From Vibrio vulnificus NBRC 15645 = ATCC 27562 (GTDB taxonomy: Bacteria > Pseudomonadota > Gammaproteobacteria > Enterobacterales > Vibrionaceae): 64,000 nucleotides of DNA. The notes under the pieces are model-generated. The model ran no database searches. It saw only the letters and a list, made by a program, of their open reading frames with translations, and was not told the DNA's origin. Both the position numbers and the translations under genes were made by a program. This document shows, piece after piece, positions 37,822-47,451 of the stretch (the stretch's first letter is position 1; each line of letters begins with the position of its first letter). The stretch lies in the NCBI RefSeq assembly GCF_002224265.1, contig NZ_CP012881.1:558001-622000 (forward strand), written 5' to 3'.

Positions 37822-38937
37822 CTAAATTAGTTTGTTCATTTTTTCGCCCAGAATGTCTAAGCGCCAACCTTGCATCAAATCTGGCAGACGATTTTGATCG
37901 CGCTGATGTTTCCATACCCAACTGATCAAGTGATTAGTCTGCTTCTTCGATGCTAAAAACTCGCTCGCTAAACCTGTCGCTTTTGACGCGCGAGTGACTT
38001 CATCTTTGAGTTTTTTGAACAACTGTTTATAGCCCGGCAAATCCATCAAGCGTTCAATTGGCGCTGGATAATCTTCAGGGTCCGTCTCACGCGCCGACTT
38101 CACCATCGCAGCAATTCGATTGCCATGACGCTGTACTGAGCGAACATCCATCCCCTCTTCTTCCATGCGCTTAAAACTGGTTAACCCTAAACGAGCCACC
38201 GTGAGTAAGTCGTGTTCTTTGAAAACAAAGTTCAACGCTAAGTCGCGACGAATCGCCTCTTGCATACGCCAAGTCGCAAGCGGTTTGAGTATTGCAAGCT
38301 CTCTTGGCTTAAGCTGCCAAGCCCCTTTTATATCGAGGTACGCCTCTTCGACATTCGGCGTTTTTACGCGCTTGCTTGCTTGCAGTTCGCTCTCTTGTTG
38401 AGCCGCTTGCCACCAGCCCGCTGCCATCACTTTTTCCAACAAGATGTCGTACAGCGGCAGCAAGTAGTGAACATCTGCCGCGGCGTATTCAAGCTGTTTG
38501 TCACTCAGAGGACGAGCCAACCAGTCTGTACGCGACTCACTCTTATCCAGTTCCACGTTAAGGTACTGCTCTACCAATGCAGCAAAGCCCGTCGATAGAC
38601 CGTGCCCCAAAAACGCAGCCATGATTTGCGTGTCCACCATCGGCGCCGGAATCGTGCCAAATGCATTATGAAACACTTCCAGATCTTCGCCACATGCATG
38701 CAGAACTTTCATTACCGAGGCATCGTTAAGTAACTCAGCGAACGCACTCATATCAGTCAGAACCGTCGGATCAATCAGCGAGAGGGAGTCACCATCAAAA
38801 AGCTGAATTAAGCCCAATTGTGGGTAATACGTTCGGGTGCGGACAAACTCAGTATCCAACATCACAACGTCTGCTTCTCGCGCTTTACTGCATACCCTAA
38901 CTAGGTCTTGGTTTTCGGTAATAATTTGGTAATTCAC
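37822..38937 (-). CDS. rnd: Ribonuclease D
   Basis: This 3'-to-5' exoribonuclease acts in tRNA 3' maturation. It has 371 residues from the chosen GTG start at 38937, which matches the E. coli start (NYQ...), rather than a frame opening 57 bases earlier. The DEDD exonuclease motifs are visible: LDTEFVRTRTYYP, HACGEDLEVF and YAAADVHYLLPLY, followed by two HRDC-type domains. It lies downstream of fadD, separated by a terminator. Confidence 0.97.
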   Translation of the reverse strand: MNYQIITENQDLVRVCSKAREADVVMLDTEFVRTRTYYPQLGLIQLFDGDSLSLIDPTVLTDMSAFAELLNDASVMKVLHACGEDLEVFHNAFGTIPAPMVDTQIMAAFLGHGLSTGFAALVEQYLNVELDKSESRTDWLARPLSDKQLEYAAADVHYLLPLYDILLEKVMAAGWWQAAQQESELQASKRVKTPNVEEAYLDIKGAWQLKPRELAILKPLATWRMQEAIRRDLALNFVFKEHDLLTVARLGLTSFKRMEEEGMDVRSVQRHGNRIAAMVKSARETDPEDYPAPIERLMDLPGYKQLFKKLKDEVTRASKATGLASEFLASKKQTNHLISWVWKHQRDQNRLPDLMQGWRLDILGEKMNKLI

Positions 38938-38964
38938 TCGTCTCTCGCTATCGCTTTGAAAATA

Positions 38965-38997
38965 AAAATGCCAGCCTTGGAATTCGGCTGGCATTTT
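38965..38997 (-). terminator. Terminator of fadD
   Basis: AAAATGCCAGCC and GGCTGGCATTTT form a 12-bp stem with a nine-base loop. Read on the minus strand it is followed by TATTTTC, 28 bases after the fadD stop. Confidence 0.9.
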
Positions 38998-39024
38998 AAC
39001 ACTCTTCGTGACACTTTGCGCGGC

Positions 39025-40722
39025 TTACGCTGCCTCATTCTCTTTGGCAAGCTTAGCATCATTTTCATCGCGTAATACGCGACGCAAAATCTTACCAACG
39101 TTGGTTTTCGGCAGATCTTCACGGAACTCAATCAACTTCGGCACTTTATAGCCCGTCAAGTGCTGACGACAGTGGCTGATGATTTCTTCTTTGGTTAGGC
39201 TTGGGTCACGCTTAACCACATAAATCTTAACCAATTCACCAGACACTTCGTGTGGCTGACCGATGGCCGCCACTTCAAGGACTTTGCCGTGCAGCGCAAC
39301 CACATCTTCGATCTCGTTAGGATAAACGTTGAAACCAGACACCAAAATCATATCTTTCTTGCGATCAACAATGTGCAAGAAACCATCTTCATCGAATTTG
39401 ACGATATCGCCAGTCGATAACCAGCCCTCGCTGTTGATCACTTCTTTGGTCGCTTCAGGACGCTGCCAATAGCCTTGCATCACCTGAGGACCACGCACCT
39501 GCAGCTCACCCGTTTCCGTGTTAGCTAACGCTTCACCTTCATCGTTGATAATACGAACTTCGGTTGAAGGTACTGGCAGACCAATTGAACCATTGTAATC
39601 GACAAGGTCATGTGGATACGCAGCAACGAGTGGAGAACACTCGGTTAAACCGTAACCTTCGAGAAGGTAACAACCTGTGGTTTTCTTCCATTTATCCGCC
39701 ACCGCACGTTGAACAGCCATACCACCGCCAACCGCCAGTTTAAGATGGCTGAAGTTCAGCTCATGGAAATCTTCATTATTGACCAGCGCGTTAAACAGCG
39801 TGTTTACCCCGGTAATGGCGGTGAATGGGTATTTTTGCAACTCTTTAACAAACCCTGGAATATCGCGAGGGTTGGTGATCAATAGGTTGCGGCCACCCAT
39901 TTCAATGAACAGCAAGCAGTTCACCGTCAATGCAAATACGTGATACAGCGGCAGCGCAGTCACCACAAGCTCACGGCCAGGCTGAAGAACCGGACCATAC
40001 ATGCCTTTGGCTTGCATCACGTTAGCAATCATATTGCGATGAGTAAGGATTGCACCTTTCGCGACGCCAGTGGTACCACCAGTGTATTGCAAGAACGCAA
40101 TGTCATCGCCAGTCATAAAGGGTTTGACGTACTGAAGACGACGGCCTTTGTGCAAGGCTTTACGCATCGAGATGGCCCCAGGCAGATCGTACTTTGGTAC
40201 CATGCCTTTGACGTACTTCACGACGAAATCAACGATGGTGCCTTTCGCACGAGGCAGCATTTGACCTAGGCTGGTGAGCACCACGTGTTTCACTGGCGTA
40301 TTTTCAACAATTTGCTCTAGCGTATTGGCAAAGTTTGACACAATAACAATCGCAGCTGCACCAGAGTCATTCAACTGATGTTCTAGTTCACGTGGTGTGT
40401 AGAGCGGGTTAACGTTTACCGCGATACAGCCCGCACGCAACACGCCAAACAGCGCCACTGGATATTGCAGCAGGTTTGGCATCATGAGTGCCACTCTGTC
40501 GCCTTTTTTCAGCTTAAGATCATTTTGTAGATACGCAGCAAACGCACGGCTACGCTCTTCCAACTTGCGAAAGGTCATCACCGAACCCATGTTCATAAAT
40601 GCAGGTTGGTCGGCGTATTTCTGTACTGATTGCTCAAACATTTCGACCAGTGATTCATACTGATCAGGGTTGATGGTTTCAGGTACGTCAGATGGATAAC
40701 GTGAAAGCCATGGTTTTTCCAC
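39025..40722 (-). CDS. fadD: Long-chain fatty acid-CoA ligase
   Basis: FadD activates fatty acids with ATP and CoA at the inner membrane for beta-oxidation. It has 565 residues. The ATP/AMP motif is [16 protein letters not shown], and the fatty-acyl-CoA signature is seen around [27 protein letters not shown]. It belongs to the E. coli-like block rnd-fadD-yeaY-tsaB-yoaA. Upstream (about 40743) AGCTGGCC resembles half a FadR site, and a CGCAAG...CTTGCG hairpin lies at 40752-40768; both are weak. Confidence 0.97.
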   Translation of the reverse strand: MEKPWLSRYPSDVPETINPDQYESLVEMFEQSVQKYADQPAFMNMGSVMTFRKLEERSRAFAAYLQNDLKLKKGDRVALMMPNLLQYPVALFGVLRAGCIAVNVNPLYTPRELEHQLNDSGAAAIVIVSNFANTLEQIVENTPVKHVVLTSLGQMLPRAKGTIVDFVVKYVKGMVPKYDLPGAISMRKALHKGRRLQYVKPFMTGDDIAFLQYTGGTTGVAKGAILTHRNMIANVMQAKGMYGPVLQPGRELVVTALPLYHVFALTVNCLLFIEMGGRNLLITNPRDIPGFVKELQKYPFTAITGVNTLFNALVNNEDFHELNFSHLKLAVGGGMAVQRAVADKWKKTTGCYLLEGYGLTECSPLVAAYPHDLVDYNGSIGLPVPSTEVRIINDEGEALANTETGELQVRGPQVMQGYWQRPEATKEVINSEGWLSTGDIVKFDEDGFLHIVDRKKDMILVSGFNVYPNEIEDVVALHGKVLEVAAIGQPHEVSGELVKIYVVKRDPSLTKEEIISHCRQHLTGYKVPKLIEFREDLPKTNVGKILRRVLRDENDAKLAKENEAA

Positions 40723-40843
40723 GATGTTACTCCTCGTTTAAAGCTGGCCTACGCAAGAGAAGCTTGCGAGATAGCGTCCTTTTTATTTGTTCACTATTAC
40801 AGCACAGCAGGCATGCTTGAGCACGAAACTCTCAAACACTTGT

Positions 40844-41698
40844 TTAAATTTTGTTAACTACTCCAAGAATTCGCATTGCGACCTCGAGTGATTGCTCTAA
40901 GTGACAGTGATGACCGCCTTGCACTGTCTCAATTTGGGCTGGATTTTTCGCATTTAAGTGACTGATATCCTTAAGCTCACGAAATCCATTTTCGCCTAAT
41001 ATGATCAGATGAAAACAGGAAATTTGGTCTAAAATCGTTTCGGCATGTTTCTGAGACAATCGATAGAGCGAATCACACTTGAGTTTCGCATCATGTCGCC
41101 ATTGCCACACACCGTGCTGCTGAACAACACCACGCTCGACAATCGGTCTCAATAAATCCGCAGAAAGCTGATTAGCGGTTGAACGAAGCGTTAATGCTTC
41201 TTCCAAACTATTAAGATTACGGGAGGGTTTCACACGCAAACGATTACGGCTGAGTACCCCTTGCCTGAGCCTTTCAACCGCCTTTTGCGGGGCTTCAGCC
41301 AAAGGCCCGTAACCTTCTATCTGAACCAGAGCTGTCACTTGTTCAGGAAAGGCCGCACTATAACAACTTGCAATCAAAGCACCAAGTGAATGGCCTACTA
41401 GCAGCAGTTTATTTGGCGATAAAACACGCAAAAACTGATAAACGTCATCGATGTAATCGTGGAATGGATAAAAGTTGTCCACGGATTTGTGAGATGAGTA
41501 TCCATGCCCCGGCAAATCAAATGCACAGAGGTGAAGCTCTGGTGCTCTTTGGTGGAGATGCTCGATGACAGACTGGAAACTGGCGGCGTTATCTAACCAG
41601 CCATGAAGAAAAACGACTGATAAATCAGCCGTTTTCGAATCACCATACTCGATTGCAGCCAGCGTTCCACTGGCGATAGCATAACGCGTCTCACGCAT
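40844..41698 (-). CDS. Alpha/beta hydrolase
   Basis: This 284-residue protein has the alpha/beta hydrolase fold: oxyanion-hole HGWLDNA, the nucleophile elbow GHSLG (Ser in LLLVGHSLGAL), and a C-terminal histidine in GGHHCHLEQS. The substrate is unknown; the family includes carboxylesterases and lipases. Its stop lies next to fadD (121 bases away), and its start overlaps the slp stop by one base, so it is transcribed with slp. It is extra compared with the E. coli gene order. Confidence 0.88.
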   Translation of the reverse strand: MRETRYAIASGTLAAIEYGDSKTADLSVVFLHGWLDNAASFQSVIEHLHQRAPELHLCAFDLPGHGYSSHKSVDNFYPFHDYIDDVYQFLRVLSPNKLLLVGHSLGALIASCYSAAFPEQVTALVQIEGYGPLAEAPQKAVERLRQGVLSRNRLRVKPSRNLNSLEEALTLRSTANQLSADLLRPIVERGVVQQHGVWQWRHDAKLKCDSLYRLSQKHAETILDQISCFHLIILGENGFRELKDISHLNAKNPAQIETVQGGHHCHLEQSLEVAMRILGVVNKI

Positions 41699-42252
41699 TA
41701 TTTAACATCTTGAATGATTTTTCCGTCACGCGGGAAATCGCGCATTTGTCGGCAAGTAATCGAATAACACGGGTAGAGGTAGCTTGAAGTGTCATACACT
41801 CTCACTCGCTCTTCGATAGTCCAAAGGCGATAACCGTAGCTCTTCACCACAGGAAAAACGTAATCATACTCGCCGATTTTGCCTTGCTCTTCCCCTGCAG
41901 CAGTGCCGACAACGGTAATCAAACGTCCTTGACTAAACGCAACGGGCTCTAAGTAGCCCTCAAGGTAGGCAACAAAACGTCCATTGGGTTCTTGGCTAAT
42001 GTCGGGCTTTCCGTTTTTATCGATCGGCAAGTTAACAATTTCAATGCGCGTTTTGTCTTTGAGATTGTCCACTTTAGCAATCACGCCACCCAAACGAACA
42101 TCTTGCGTCACCATGCCTTGGCTTTCTGCAAAGATTTTATAATCCGTTAGCACTTCTTGGTTTTGCGCCGTCAGCTCTTGTGGGAGAGAACTACACGCCG
42201 CCAAGCCGAGCAAAGCGATCATTGCGAAAAGAGAGCGAACCGTTTTCTTCAT
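41698..42252 (-). CDS. Slp/YeaY-family outer membrane lipoprotein
   Basis: This 184-residue lipoprotein has the signal MKKTVRSLFAMIALLGLAACSS (LAAC lipobox, residues shown to 20 in the family: MKKTVRSLFAMIALLGLAAC). The mature domain contains VRLGGVIAKVDN, PNGRFVAYLEGYLEP and GRLITVVGT, the Slp family pattern. It corresponds in position to E. coli yeaY, between tsaB and fadD. Slp proteins are starvation- and stress-related outer-membrane lipoproteins. Confidence 0.9.
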   Translation of the reverse strand: MKKTVRSLFAMIALLGLAACSSLPQELTAQNQEVLTDYKIFAESQGMVTQDVRLGGVIAKVDNLKDKTRIEIVNLPIDKNGKPDISQEPNGRFVAYLEGYLEPVAFSQGRLITVVGTAAGEEQGKIGEYDYVFPVVKSYGYRLWTIEERVRVYDTSSYLYPCYSITCRQMRDFPRDGKIIQDVK

Positions 42253-42293
42253 TATTTACCTGCCTGTCTTCAGTCATCAAAGCAACAAAAGGG

Positions 42294-42599
42294 TCAAATG
42301 TAGATATCGACACCGAGCAACTGGGCAAGTTCCTCTCTTTTGGCTTGATTCATTACGTCCATGTATTCTTGCATTGCGCGTCGAGCATGACCTTCGGGAA
42401 GATCATACTGAATTTGCGCTTTATGAATGTCAGATTCTTTGACATTTTGGATGCTATGGGCAACAGCATTGGCTACCTTGGACGTTTGACCAACCGCTTG
42501 TTGCTGTTGGTTTTTCGCCACCTTACGCTTGTTGCTGCTTTTATTCGTCCGTTGCGTACCGGGAATAATCGCAGGAGGTAAACCGTTAATTGAAGCCAT
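42294..42599 (-). CDS. Hypothetical small protein
   Basis: This 101-residue protein lies between slp and tsaB. The N-terminal half is basic and rich in Lys, Gln and Asn (KSSNKRKVAKNQQQQ), and the C-terminal half is predicted helical (ARRAMQEYMDVMNQAKREEL). No signal or membrane segment. I do not recognise a family; its place in an otherwise conserved block suggests a Vibrio-restricted gene. Confidence 0.7.
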   Translation of the reverse strand: MASINGLPPAIIPGTQRTNKSSNKRKVAKNQQQQAVGQTSKVANAVAHSIQNVKESDIHKAQIQYDLPEGHARRAMQEYMDVMNQAKREELAQLLGVDIYI

Positions 42600-42624
42600 C
42601 GCGTTCCATCACTTTAAGGGGGCG

Positions 42625-43326
42625 TTATTCACGCCCTGGTAATTTTTTCCAAGCCACGTTATCGCGCAGATAAACTGGGCTAGACTCTTCCACGGCGACC
42701 GTATTGCCCGCCGCAAGCTCATACTTAGCAAGGACAACAATATCTTGAGCATCAGGGTAAAGCACCTCACCCGCTTCGATGTTCAACGGCAAATTGGCTA
42801 AGCTTTCAACGTAGGCATCCCATCCTGTACCCGCACTTGTCCAGCTCTGTTGATCGGCCGTGATATTTTGTGCTAATTGCGCCGGAGGAATGACGCATTC
42901 CGCATCCACGGCAAGCCAACTGCCATCTTGCTGACGCTGGTAGCGTCCCCAATAGACTTCATCCATACGCGCATCAATCGCCGCCACCACCGAGGTCGCT
43001 CCGTGTACACGGAATGAACCTTGCGCCATCGCTGCCAGTGTTGAAATGCCAATCATTGGCAAATCCGCACCGAATGCTAAACCTTGTGCAATACCGATGC
43101 CAATTCGCACGCCAGTAAAACTGCCAGGACCACGACCAAAAGCAAGCGCATCTAAATCGGTCAGTTTCAATCCAGCTTGTTGCAACACCTCTTCCACCAT
43201 AGGGAGCACTTTTTTGGTGTGGTCACGCGGGGCCACTTCGCTACGTGAAAAGACTTGGTCGCCGACTAAAAGGGCGACTGAACAGTTTTCGGTTGCGGTG
43301 TCGATAGCAAGAATTTTAGCGCTCAT
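42625..43326 (-). CDS. tsaB: tRNA threonylcarbamoyladenosine synthesis protein TsaB
   Basis: TsaB is the dimerisation partner of TsaD in t6A modification of ANN-decoding tRNAs. It has 233 residues. [15 protein letters not shown] and [16 protein letters not shown] are the family signatures. It is just downstream of yoaA with no gap, as in E. coli. Confidence 0.96.
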   Translation of the reverse strand: MSAKILAIDTATENCSVALLVGDQVFSRSEVAPRDHTKKVLPMVEEVLQQAGLKLTDLDALAFGRGPGSFTGVRIGIGIAQGLAFGADLPMIGISTLAAMAQGSFRVHGATSVVAAIDARMDEVYWGRYQRQQDGSWLAVDAECVIPPAQLAQNITADQQSWTSAGTGWDAYVESLANLPLNIEAGEVLYPDAQDIVVLAKYELAAGNTVAVEESSPVYLRDNVAWKKLPGRE

Positions 43327-45246
43327 TCAGTTCTCTGTTTGTTCTGTTAGAAATTGTTGAATCAAATCCAAATCACGGGTTCTTGGGATCGGAGGTAAAC
43401 TGGCAAGAAAAATGCCGCCGTACTCTCTTGTGACCAAGCGGTTGTCACAGATGATTAACGCCCCGCGATCTTTTTGATCTCGAATCAGACGCCCTACCCC
43501 TTGTTTAAGCGTAATGACTGCATCAGGCAGTTGTACTTGCTCAAACGGCTCTCCTCCTCGCAATCGACAATCTTCGATACGAGCTTTGAGTAGCGGGTCA
43601 TCTGGTGATGTAAAAGGAAGTTTGTCGATGATAACACAGCTTAAGGCGTCACCTCTAACATCGATTCCTTCCCAAAAAGCGCCAGTGGCCACCAGCAAGG
43701 CATTCCCCAACTCCATAAATTCAGCGAGCGTGCGCTGTTTGCTCATCTCGCCTTGCAATAAAACGGGCAAGCCTAAAACCTCGCGAAAACGCTCGCCTAA
43801 TTCACGCATCATCGAATGTGAAGTACAGAGGAAGAAACAGCGCCCTTGATTGGATTCAATCACCGGTGCCAACATGCTCACCAGTTTTTGCGCCAAACCT
43901 GGGCTATTGGGCTCTGGTAGATAGCGAGGGACGCACAATCGCGCCTGCTCGGCATAATCAAATGGACTTGGCAATGAGAATTGCTTTAGCGGCTTTAAGC
44001 CTAAGCGGTCGGTAAAATGACTAAAATCGTCCCCCACCGCCAACGTGGCAGAGGTGAAGATCCACGCGCCCTGTTTGATCTCTATTTGCTCATGAAATTT
44101 GTCTGCAACAGAGAGCGGTGTGATGTGCAATGTAAAATGGCGCGGCGAGGTATCAAACCAGTATGAATAGCCCGTGATGCTAGTGTCACACACTCGTTCT
44201 AAACGACCTTTAATAAGGTTAGCGCGCTCAAACGCCACATCAAGCAATTGGCAACGACCTAACGCGAGCTTGAGTACGTCGATGGTCAAATCCAACGCAT
44301 CCACCAAGCGATCCACTTCGCGCTTGATGGATGGCGACTGTACGGCATCACGCCAATTGCCACGAAAGCCGGGCTCACCCAGCACAATGCGCATATCCAT
44401 TGCAGTTTGGGCTAATTTTTCCCCTACTTTTTGCAGCTGACGCATGTCTTTCACTTCCGTGCGATAGGCAATTTCAATGTCTTTGGCCAAATCGAGAATC
44501 TGGCGGCTGGAGAGTGACTGACCAAAATATTCGCTCGCAATATCAGGCAGTTGATGCGCCTCATCAAAAATAAACACATCCGCTTCGGGGATCAGCTCAC
44601 CAAAACCTGTCTCTTTGATCGCCAGATCGGCAAGAAAAAGGTGATGGTTCACCACCACCACATCGGCATCTAGCGCTTTTTTTCGCGCTTTTAACACAAA
44701 GCAATCTTGGTAACTTGGACAATCTTTGCCTAAGCAGTTGTCATTGGTTGACGTGATGGTGGGAATGATCATGCTGTCTTCTGGCAACTCTTCACAATCA
44801 CCCAAGTCGCCCGTTTTGGTTTCCGAAGACCAACTGCGCACTTTGACCAATTGGCTTAATGAAGTGGAATCCGCTTCATTGTGATGCACTTCAACCATTT
44901 GTCGGCTTAAACGCTCTAAACACAAATAGTTGGAGCGGCCTTTCAGTAACGCAACTTGTCCAAAAAAGCCCAACGCATCGGTCATCAATGGCAAATCACG
45001 ATGAAAAAGCTGTTCTTGCAAGTTTTTCGAACCAGTAGAAATGATGACCTTTTTACCACTCAGAAGAGCTGGCACCAGATAGGCGAAGGTTTTGCCGGTT
45101 CCGGTCCCCGCTTCAACCACGAGCTGTGTTTGCTGTTGGATCGCCTCGGCGACCGCTTCGGCCATATCGACCTGAGGTTGACGAGCTTGAAAGCCCGGAA
45201 TGGCCTTGCCTAAAGCACCTTTGGAAGAAAACGTTTTTGCTATCAT
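43327..45246 (-). CDS. yoaA: DinG-family ATP-dependent DNA helicase YoaA
   Basis: This superfamily 2 (XPD-like) 5'-to-3' helicase has 639 residues. Walker A is EAGTGTGKT; Walker B is DEAH (FIFDEAHQLPD). Four cysteines that could bind an iron-sulfur cluster are in LCLERL, GDCEEL and NCLGKDC. It takes part in replication-fork repair in E. coli. It is the first gene of the yoaA-tsaB pair. Confidence 0.95.
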   Translation of the reverse strand: MIAKTFSSKGALGKAIPGFQARQPQVDMAEAVAEAIQQQTQLVVEAGTGTGKTFAYLVPALLSGKKVIISTGSKNLQEQLFHRDLPLMTDALGFFGQVALLKGRSNYLCLERLSRQMVEVHHNEADSTSLSQLVKVRSWSSETKTGDLGDCEELPEDSMIIPTITSTNDNCLGKDCPSYQDCFVLKARKKALDADVVVVNHHLFLADLAIKETGFGELIPEADVFIFDEAHQLPDIASEYFGQSLSSRQILDLAKDIEIAYRTEVKDMRQLQKVGEKLAQTAMDMRIVLGEPGFRGNWRDAVQSPSIKREVDRLVDALDLTIDVLKLALGRCQLLDVAFERANLIKGRLERVCDTSITGYSYWFDTSPRHFTLHITPLSVADKFHEQIEIKQGAWIFTSATLAVGDDFSHFTDRLGLKPLKQFSLPSPFDYAEQARLCVPRYLPEPNSPGLAQKLVSMLAPVIESNQGRCFFLCTSHSMMRELGERFREVLGLPVLLQGEMSKQRTLAEFMELGNALLVATGAFWEGIDVRGDALSCVIIDKLPFTSPDDPLLKARIEDCRLRGGEPFEQVQLPDAVITLKQGVGRLIRDQKDRGALIICDNRLVTREYGGIFLASLPPIPRTRDLDLIQQFLTEQTEN

Positions 45247-45343
45247 TCTGTGTTCTGCTGAGGGGTCAGTGGCACAGATTATGTCAGGTTTGTCTTTTTG
45301 AGGCGAATCCCAATTGTCTTCGCCTCGGCAGGTATTTGGTCGG

Positions 45344-45544
45344 TTATTTGCGGTTTAAATAGCGTGCAAGCCACGCTGGGCCGGTAAATTGATCCTCTTC
45401 CCCTAAGATGGCCTTGGCCGCTTCGGCTGGAGAAGCTCGATTTTCCCAAAGTTCAGTAATGCGATCCTCATCTATTTCATGGTTACCGATCAGAGAGCTC
45501 ACTCTCTCTACATACAGTTTTCGAGCCAGTAGATCTTTGTCCAT
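45344..45544 (-). CDS. Hypothetical small protein
   Basis: This 66-residue acidic helical protein begins MDKDLLARKLYVERV. ATG 45544 is chosen because an AGAGG ribosome site lies eight bases before it; a GTG nine bases upstream is the alternative. It contains AEAAKAILGEEDQFTG and ends WLARYLNRK. No membrane segment or signal. I do not recognise it. It diverges from purU and ends about 100 bases before yoaA, with a loose GAGGCGAA hairpin between. Confidence 0.72.
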   Translation of the reverse strand: MDKDLLARKLYVERVSSLIGNHEIDEDRITELWENRASPAEAAKAILGEEDQFTGPAWLARYLNRK

Positions 45545-45739
45545 ATACACCACCTCTATGATTCTTATGAAGGCTCAATTCAGACAACGTCTCCAGCCAA
45601 ACGTTTTGCTGGAGAATTTGTTTGAAACCATCTTAATAATAGATTATCTATTAGGCCTGTATTGCGGTTTAGTTCACCGTTCGACGCCCAAACAATTATT
45701 CGCACCATAAAAAAAATAAATCACGGAAGTATCTCTAAT

Positions 45740-46573
45740 ATGGAAAAGAAAACACTACTGACTCATTGCTCAGACGCGCCGGGTCTGATCTCTAAAATCA
45801 CCAACATTTGTTACAAGCATCAACTGAACATTATTCACAACAATGAGTTTGTAGATAATTCCAGCGGTCACTTTTTTATGCGAACCGAGCTGGAGGGATA
45901 CTTTAACGACCACACCTTTCTTGCCGATCTCGACCAAGCTTTGCCACCGGGAGCTAAGCGCAAGTTGATGAGCTCTGAGCGCAAGCGCATCGTGATTTTG
46001 GTCACCAAAGAAGCGCACTGCTTAGGTGATATTCTGATGAAGAATTACGACGGCAGTTTGGATGTGGACATTGCGGCTGTGGTAGGTAACTACGACAAAC
46101 TGCAAAGTCTCACGGAAAAATTCGACATCCCTTATCACCATGTTTGTCATGAAGGGCTCGATCGTGAAAGTCACGAACAGAAAATGCTTGAAGTGATTGG
46201 TCAGTATCAGCCAGATTATTTGGTGCTAGCGAAATACATGCGTGTGCTCACGCCAGGTTTTGTTGAGAAATATCACCATAAGATCATCAACATCCACCAC
46301 AGCTTCTTGCCTGCCTTTATTGGCGCGAAACCTTATCAGCAAGCTTTTGATCGCGGTGTAAAAATCATCGGCGCCACGGCGCACTTTGTCACCAATGATT
46401 TAGATGAAGGCCCAATCATCAAACAAGACGTGATTCCGGTTGATCACAACTTCAGCGCGCAGGACATGGCGCAAGCGGGTCGCGATGTTGAGAAGAATGT
46501 GTTGAGCAAGGCGCTCAATAAAGTACTGAATGACCACGTTTTTGTGTATGGCAACAAAACCGTCATCCTTTAA
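45740..46573 (+). CDS. purU: Formyltetrahydrofolate deformylase
   Basis: PurU hydrolyses 10-formyltetrahydrofolate to tetrahydrofolate and formate, balancing one-carbon pools. It has 277 residues from ATG 45740, after a CGGAAG ribosome site. It has an N-terminal ACT domain (TLLTHCSDAPGLISKITN) and a formyltransferase domain with KIINIHHSFLPAFIGAKPY, containing the catalytic His. A frame beginning 78 bases upstream lacks similarity. Confidence 0.96.
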   Translation: MEKKTLLTHCSDAPGLISKITNICYKHQLNIIHNNEFVDNSSGHFFMRTELEGYFNDHTFLADLDQALPPGAKRKLMSSERKRIVILVTKEAHCLGDILMKNYDGSLDVDIAAVVGNYDKLQSLTEKFDIPYHHVCHEGLDRESHEQKMLEVIGQYQPDYLVLAKYMRVLTPGFVEKYHHKIINIHHSFLPAFIGAKPYQQAFDRGVKIIGATAHFVTNDLDEGPIIKQDVIPVDHNFSAQDMAQAGRDVEKNVLSKALNKVLNDHVFVYGNKTVIL

Positions 46574-46593
46574 ACATAGAATGGGACGAACCA

Positions 46594-46620
46594 AAAGGGT
46601 TGCGACAATTGCAACCCTTT
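46594..46620 (+). terminator. Bidirectional terminator between purU and the yecM-like gene
   Basis: AAAGGGTTGC and GCAACCCTTT form a 10-bp stem on a seven-base loop, with T's beyond on the plus strand and TTTTGG on the minus strand. Confidence 0.9.
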
Positions 46621-46634
46621 ATTTTTCTGCGCAG

Positions 46635-47231
46635 CTAGGCTTGCTCAGACTCAACAATACGTTTTAAAGAATGTGGGTGCAGCTTGATGCAAATGCCTTG
46701 GTATTTGAACGCAACCGTCGGATTGTTCAACCGTTCACCCTCTCCCTTCGGACTCGACAGCTTCACCTTAACCCCCAATTCCTCGAGTTTGCTCAACTGA
46801 GCGCCAAACGCTGGATAGGTGTGTTTCAAATCTGCCAAATAGTCTTCAGCCGTCTGAGCATGAGATGGGACGACAAACTCCACATGCTCCCAACCTTCAT
46901 GGGGATACGCTTTTCCTTCTGCCGGATAAGGCAGCTCTAAGCATTCGATTTTCCAACCGCGACTGGCCAGTGGCGTATCAAACGCGATCACAATGATCGG
47001 ACGACCATTGATGTTCGCCTGTGAGATCACTTTGCCTTGTTCACTCCACATTTGCTGAGACAACTGCGCGGTTTGATTCTCATTTACGCGCATCGCAATA
47101 TGATCCGCTTGAGCAAAACTCAAATCCAGTTGCAACAAATCGGCCAGCGACTCGATTTTCTGCATGAAACCGGGTAAATCCTCTAGCATCTGTTGGGGTG
47201 TAAGGCGTTTTTCTGCCAGCAAATTACTCAT
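46635..47231 (-). CDS. YecM-family VOC protein
   Basis: This 198-residue protein of the vicinal-oxygen-chelate superfamily matches the YecM family (QADHIAMRVNENQTAQ; PHEGWEHVEFVVPS; the His and Glu would bind a metal). ATG 47231 is chosen over a GTG 15 bases upstream, with AAGAG before it. The substrate of YecM is not known. It diverges from argS. Confidence 0.85.
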   Translation of the reverse strand: MSNLLAEKRLTPQQMLEDLPGFMQKIESLADLLQLDLSFAQADHIAMRVNENQTAQLSQQMWSEQGKVISQANINGRPIIVIAFDTPLASRGWKIECLELPYPAEGKAYPHEGWEHVEFVVPSHAQTAEDYLADLKHTYPAFGAQLSKLEELGVKVKLSSPKGEGERLNNPTVAFKYQGICIKLHPHSLKRIVESEQA

Positions 47232-47345
47232 TTTCGTTCTCTTCACACTTTTTATTTCTGGGCGTCATAGTAACAACTTCAGGCAAAATTGGCAGTCCTG
47301 CGAGTACTTTAATAAAAAGTCAAAATTTCACTAAATCGGCTCTGT

Positions 47346-47435
47346 ATGAAAGGCAATATAATTGCTATCATTAGCCCCATTTTTGTGAACTCAAACAGAA
47401 CCCGGCCTCTCTATTTCCGGGTTTTTCGTCCTTGA
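47346..47435 (+). promoter_or_regulatory. argS leader with Arg-rich short ORF and embedded terminator-like hairpin
   Basis: A 29-codon frame opens at ATG 47346 (or at GTG 47385, codon 14) and stops at TGA 47433-47435, 16 bases before argS. Codons 18, 20, 25 and 28 are Arg (AGA 47397, CGG 47403, CGG 47418, CGT 47427): four of the last twelve. A stem AACCCGG/CCGGGTT (47399-47405 and 47417-47423) with T's to 47426 lies within it. No clear ribosome site precedes either start. A TGCTATCAT extended -10 (47363-47371) would start the message near 47378. Confidence 0.45.
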
Positions 47436-47451
47436 ATTGAAGGAAACGCGT

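Noticed and set aside
40741..40768. FadR operator of fadD
   Set aside because: Only one half (AGCTGGCC) fits the consensus; the other half diverges.
45300..45326. Hairpin GAGGCGAA/TTCGCCTC as a terminator
   Set aside because: No T tract follows on either strand at the proper side; the loop is 11 bases.
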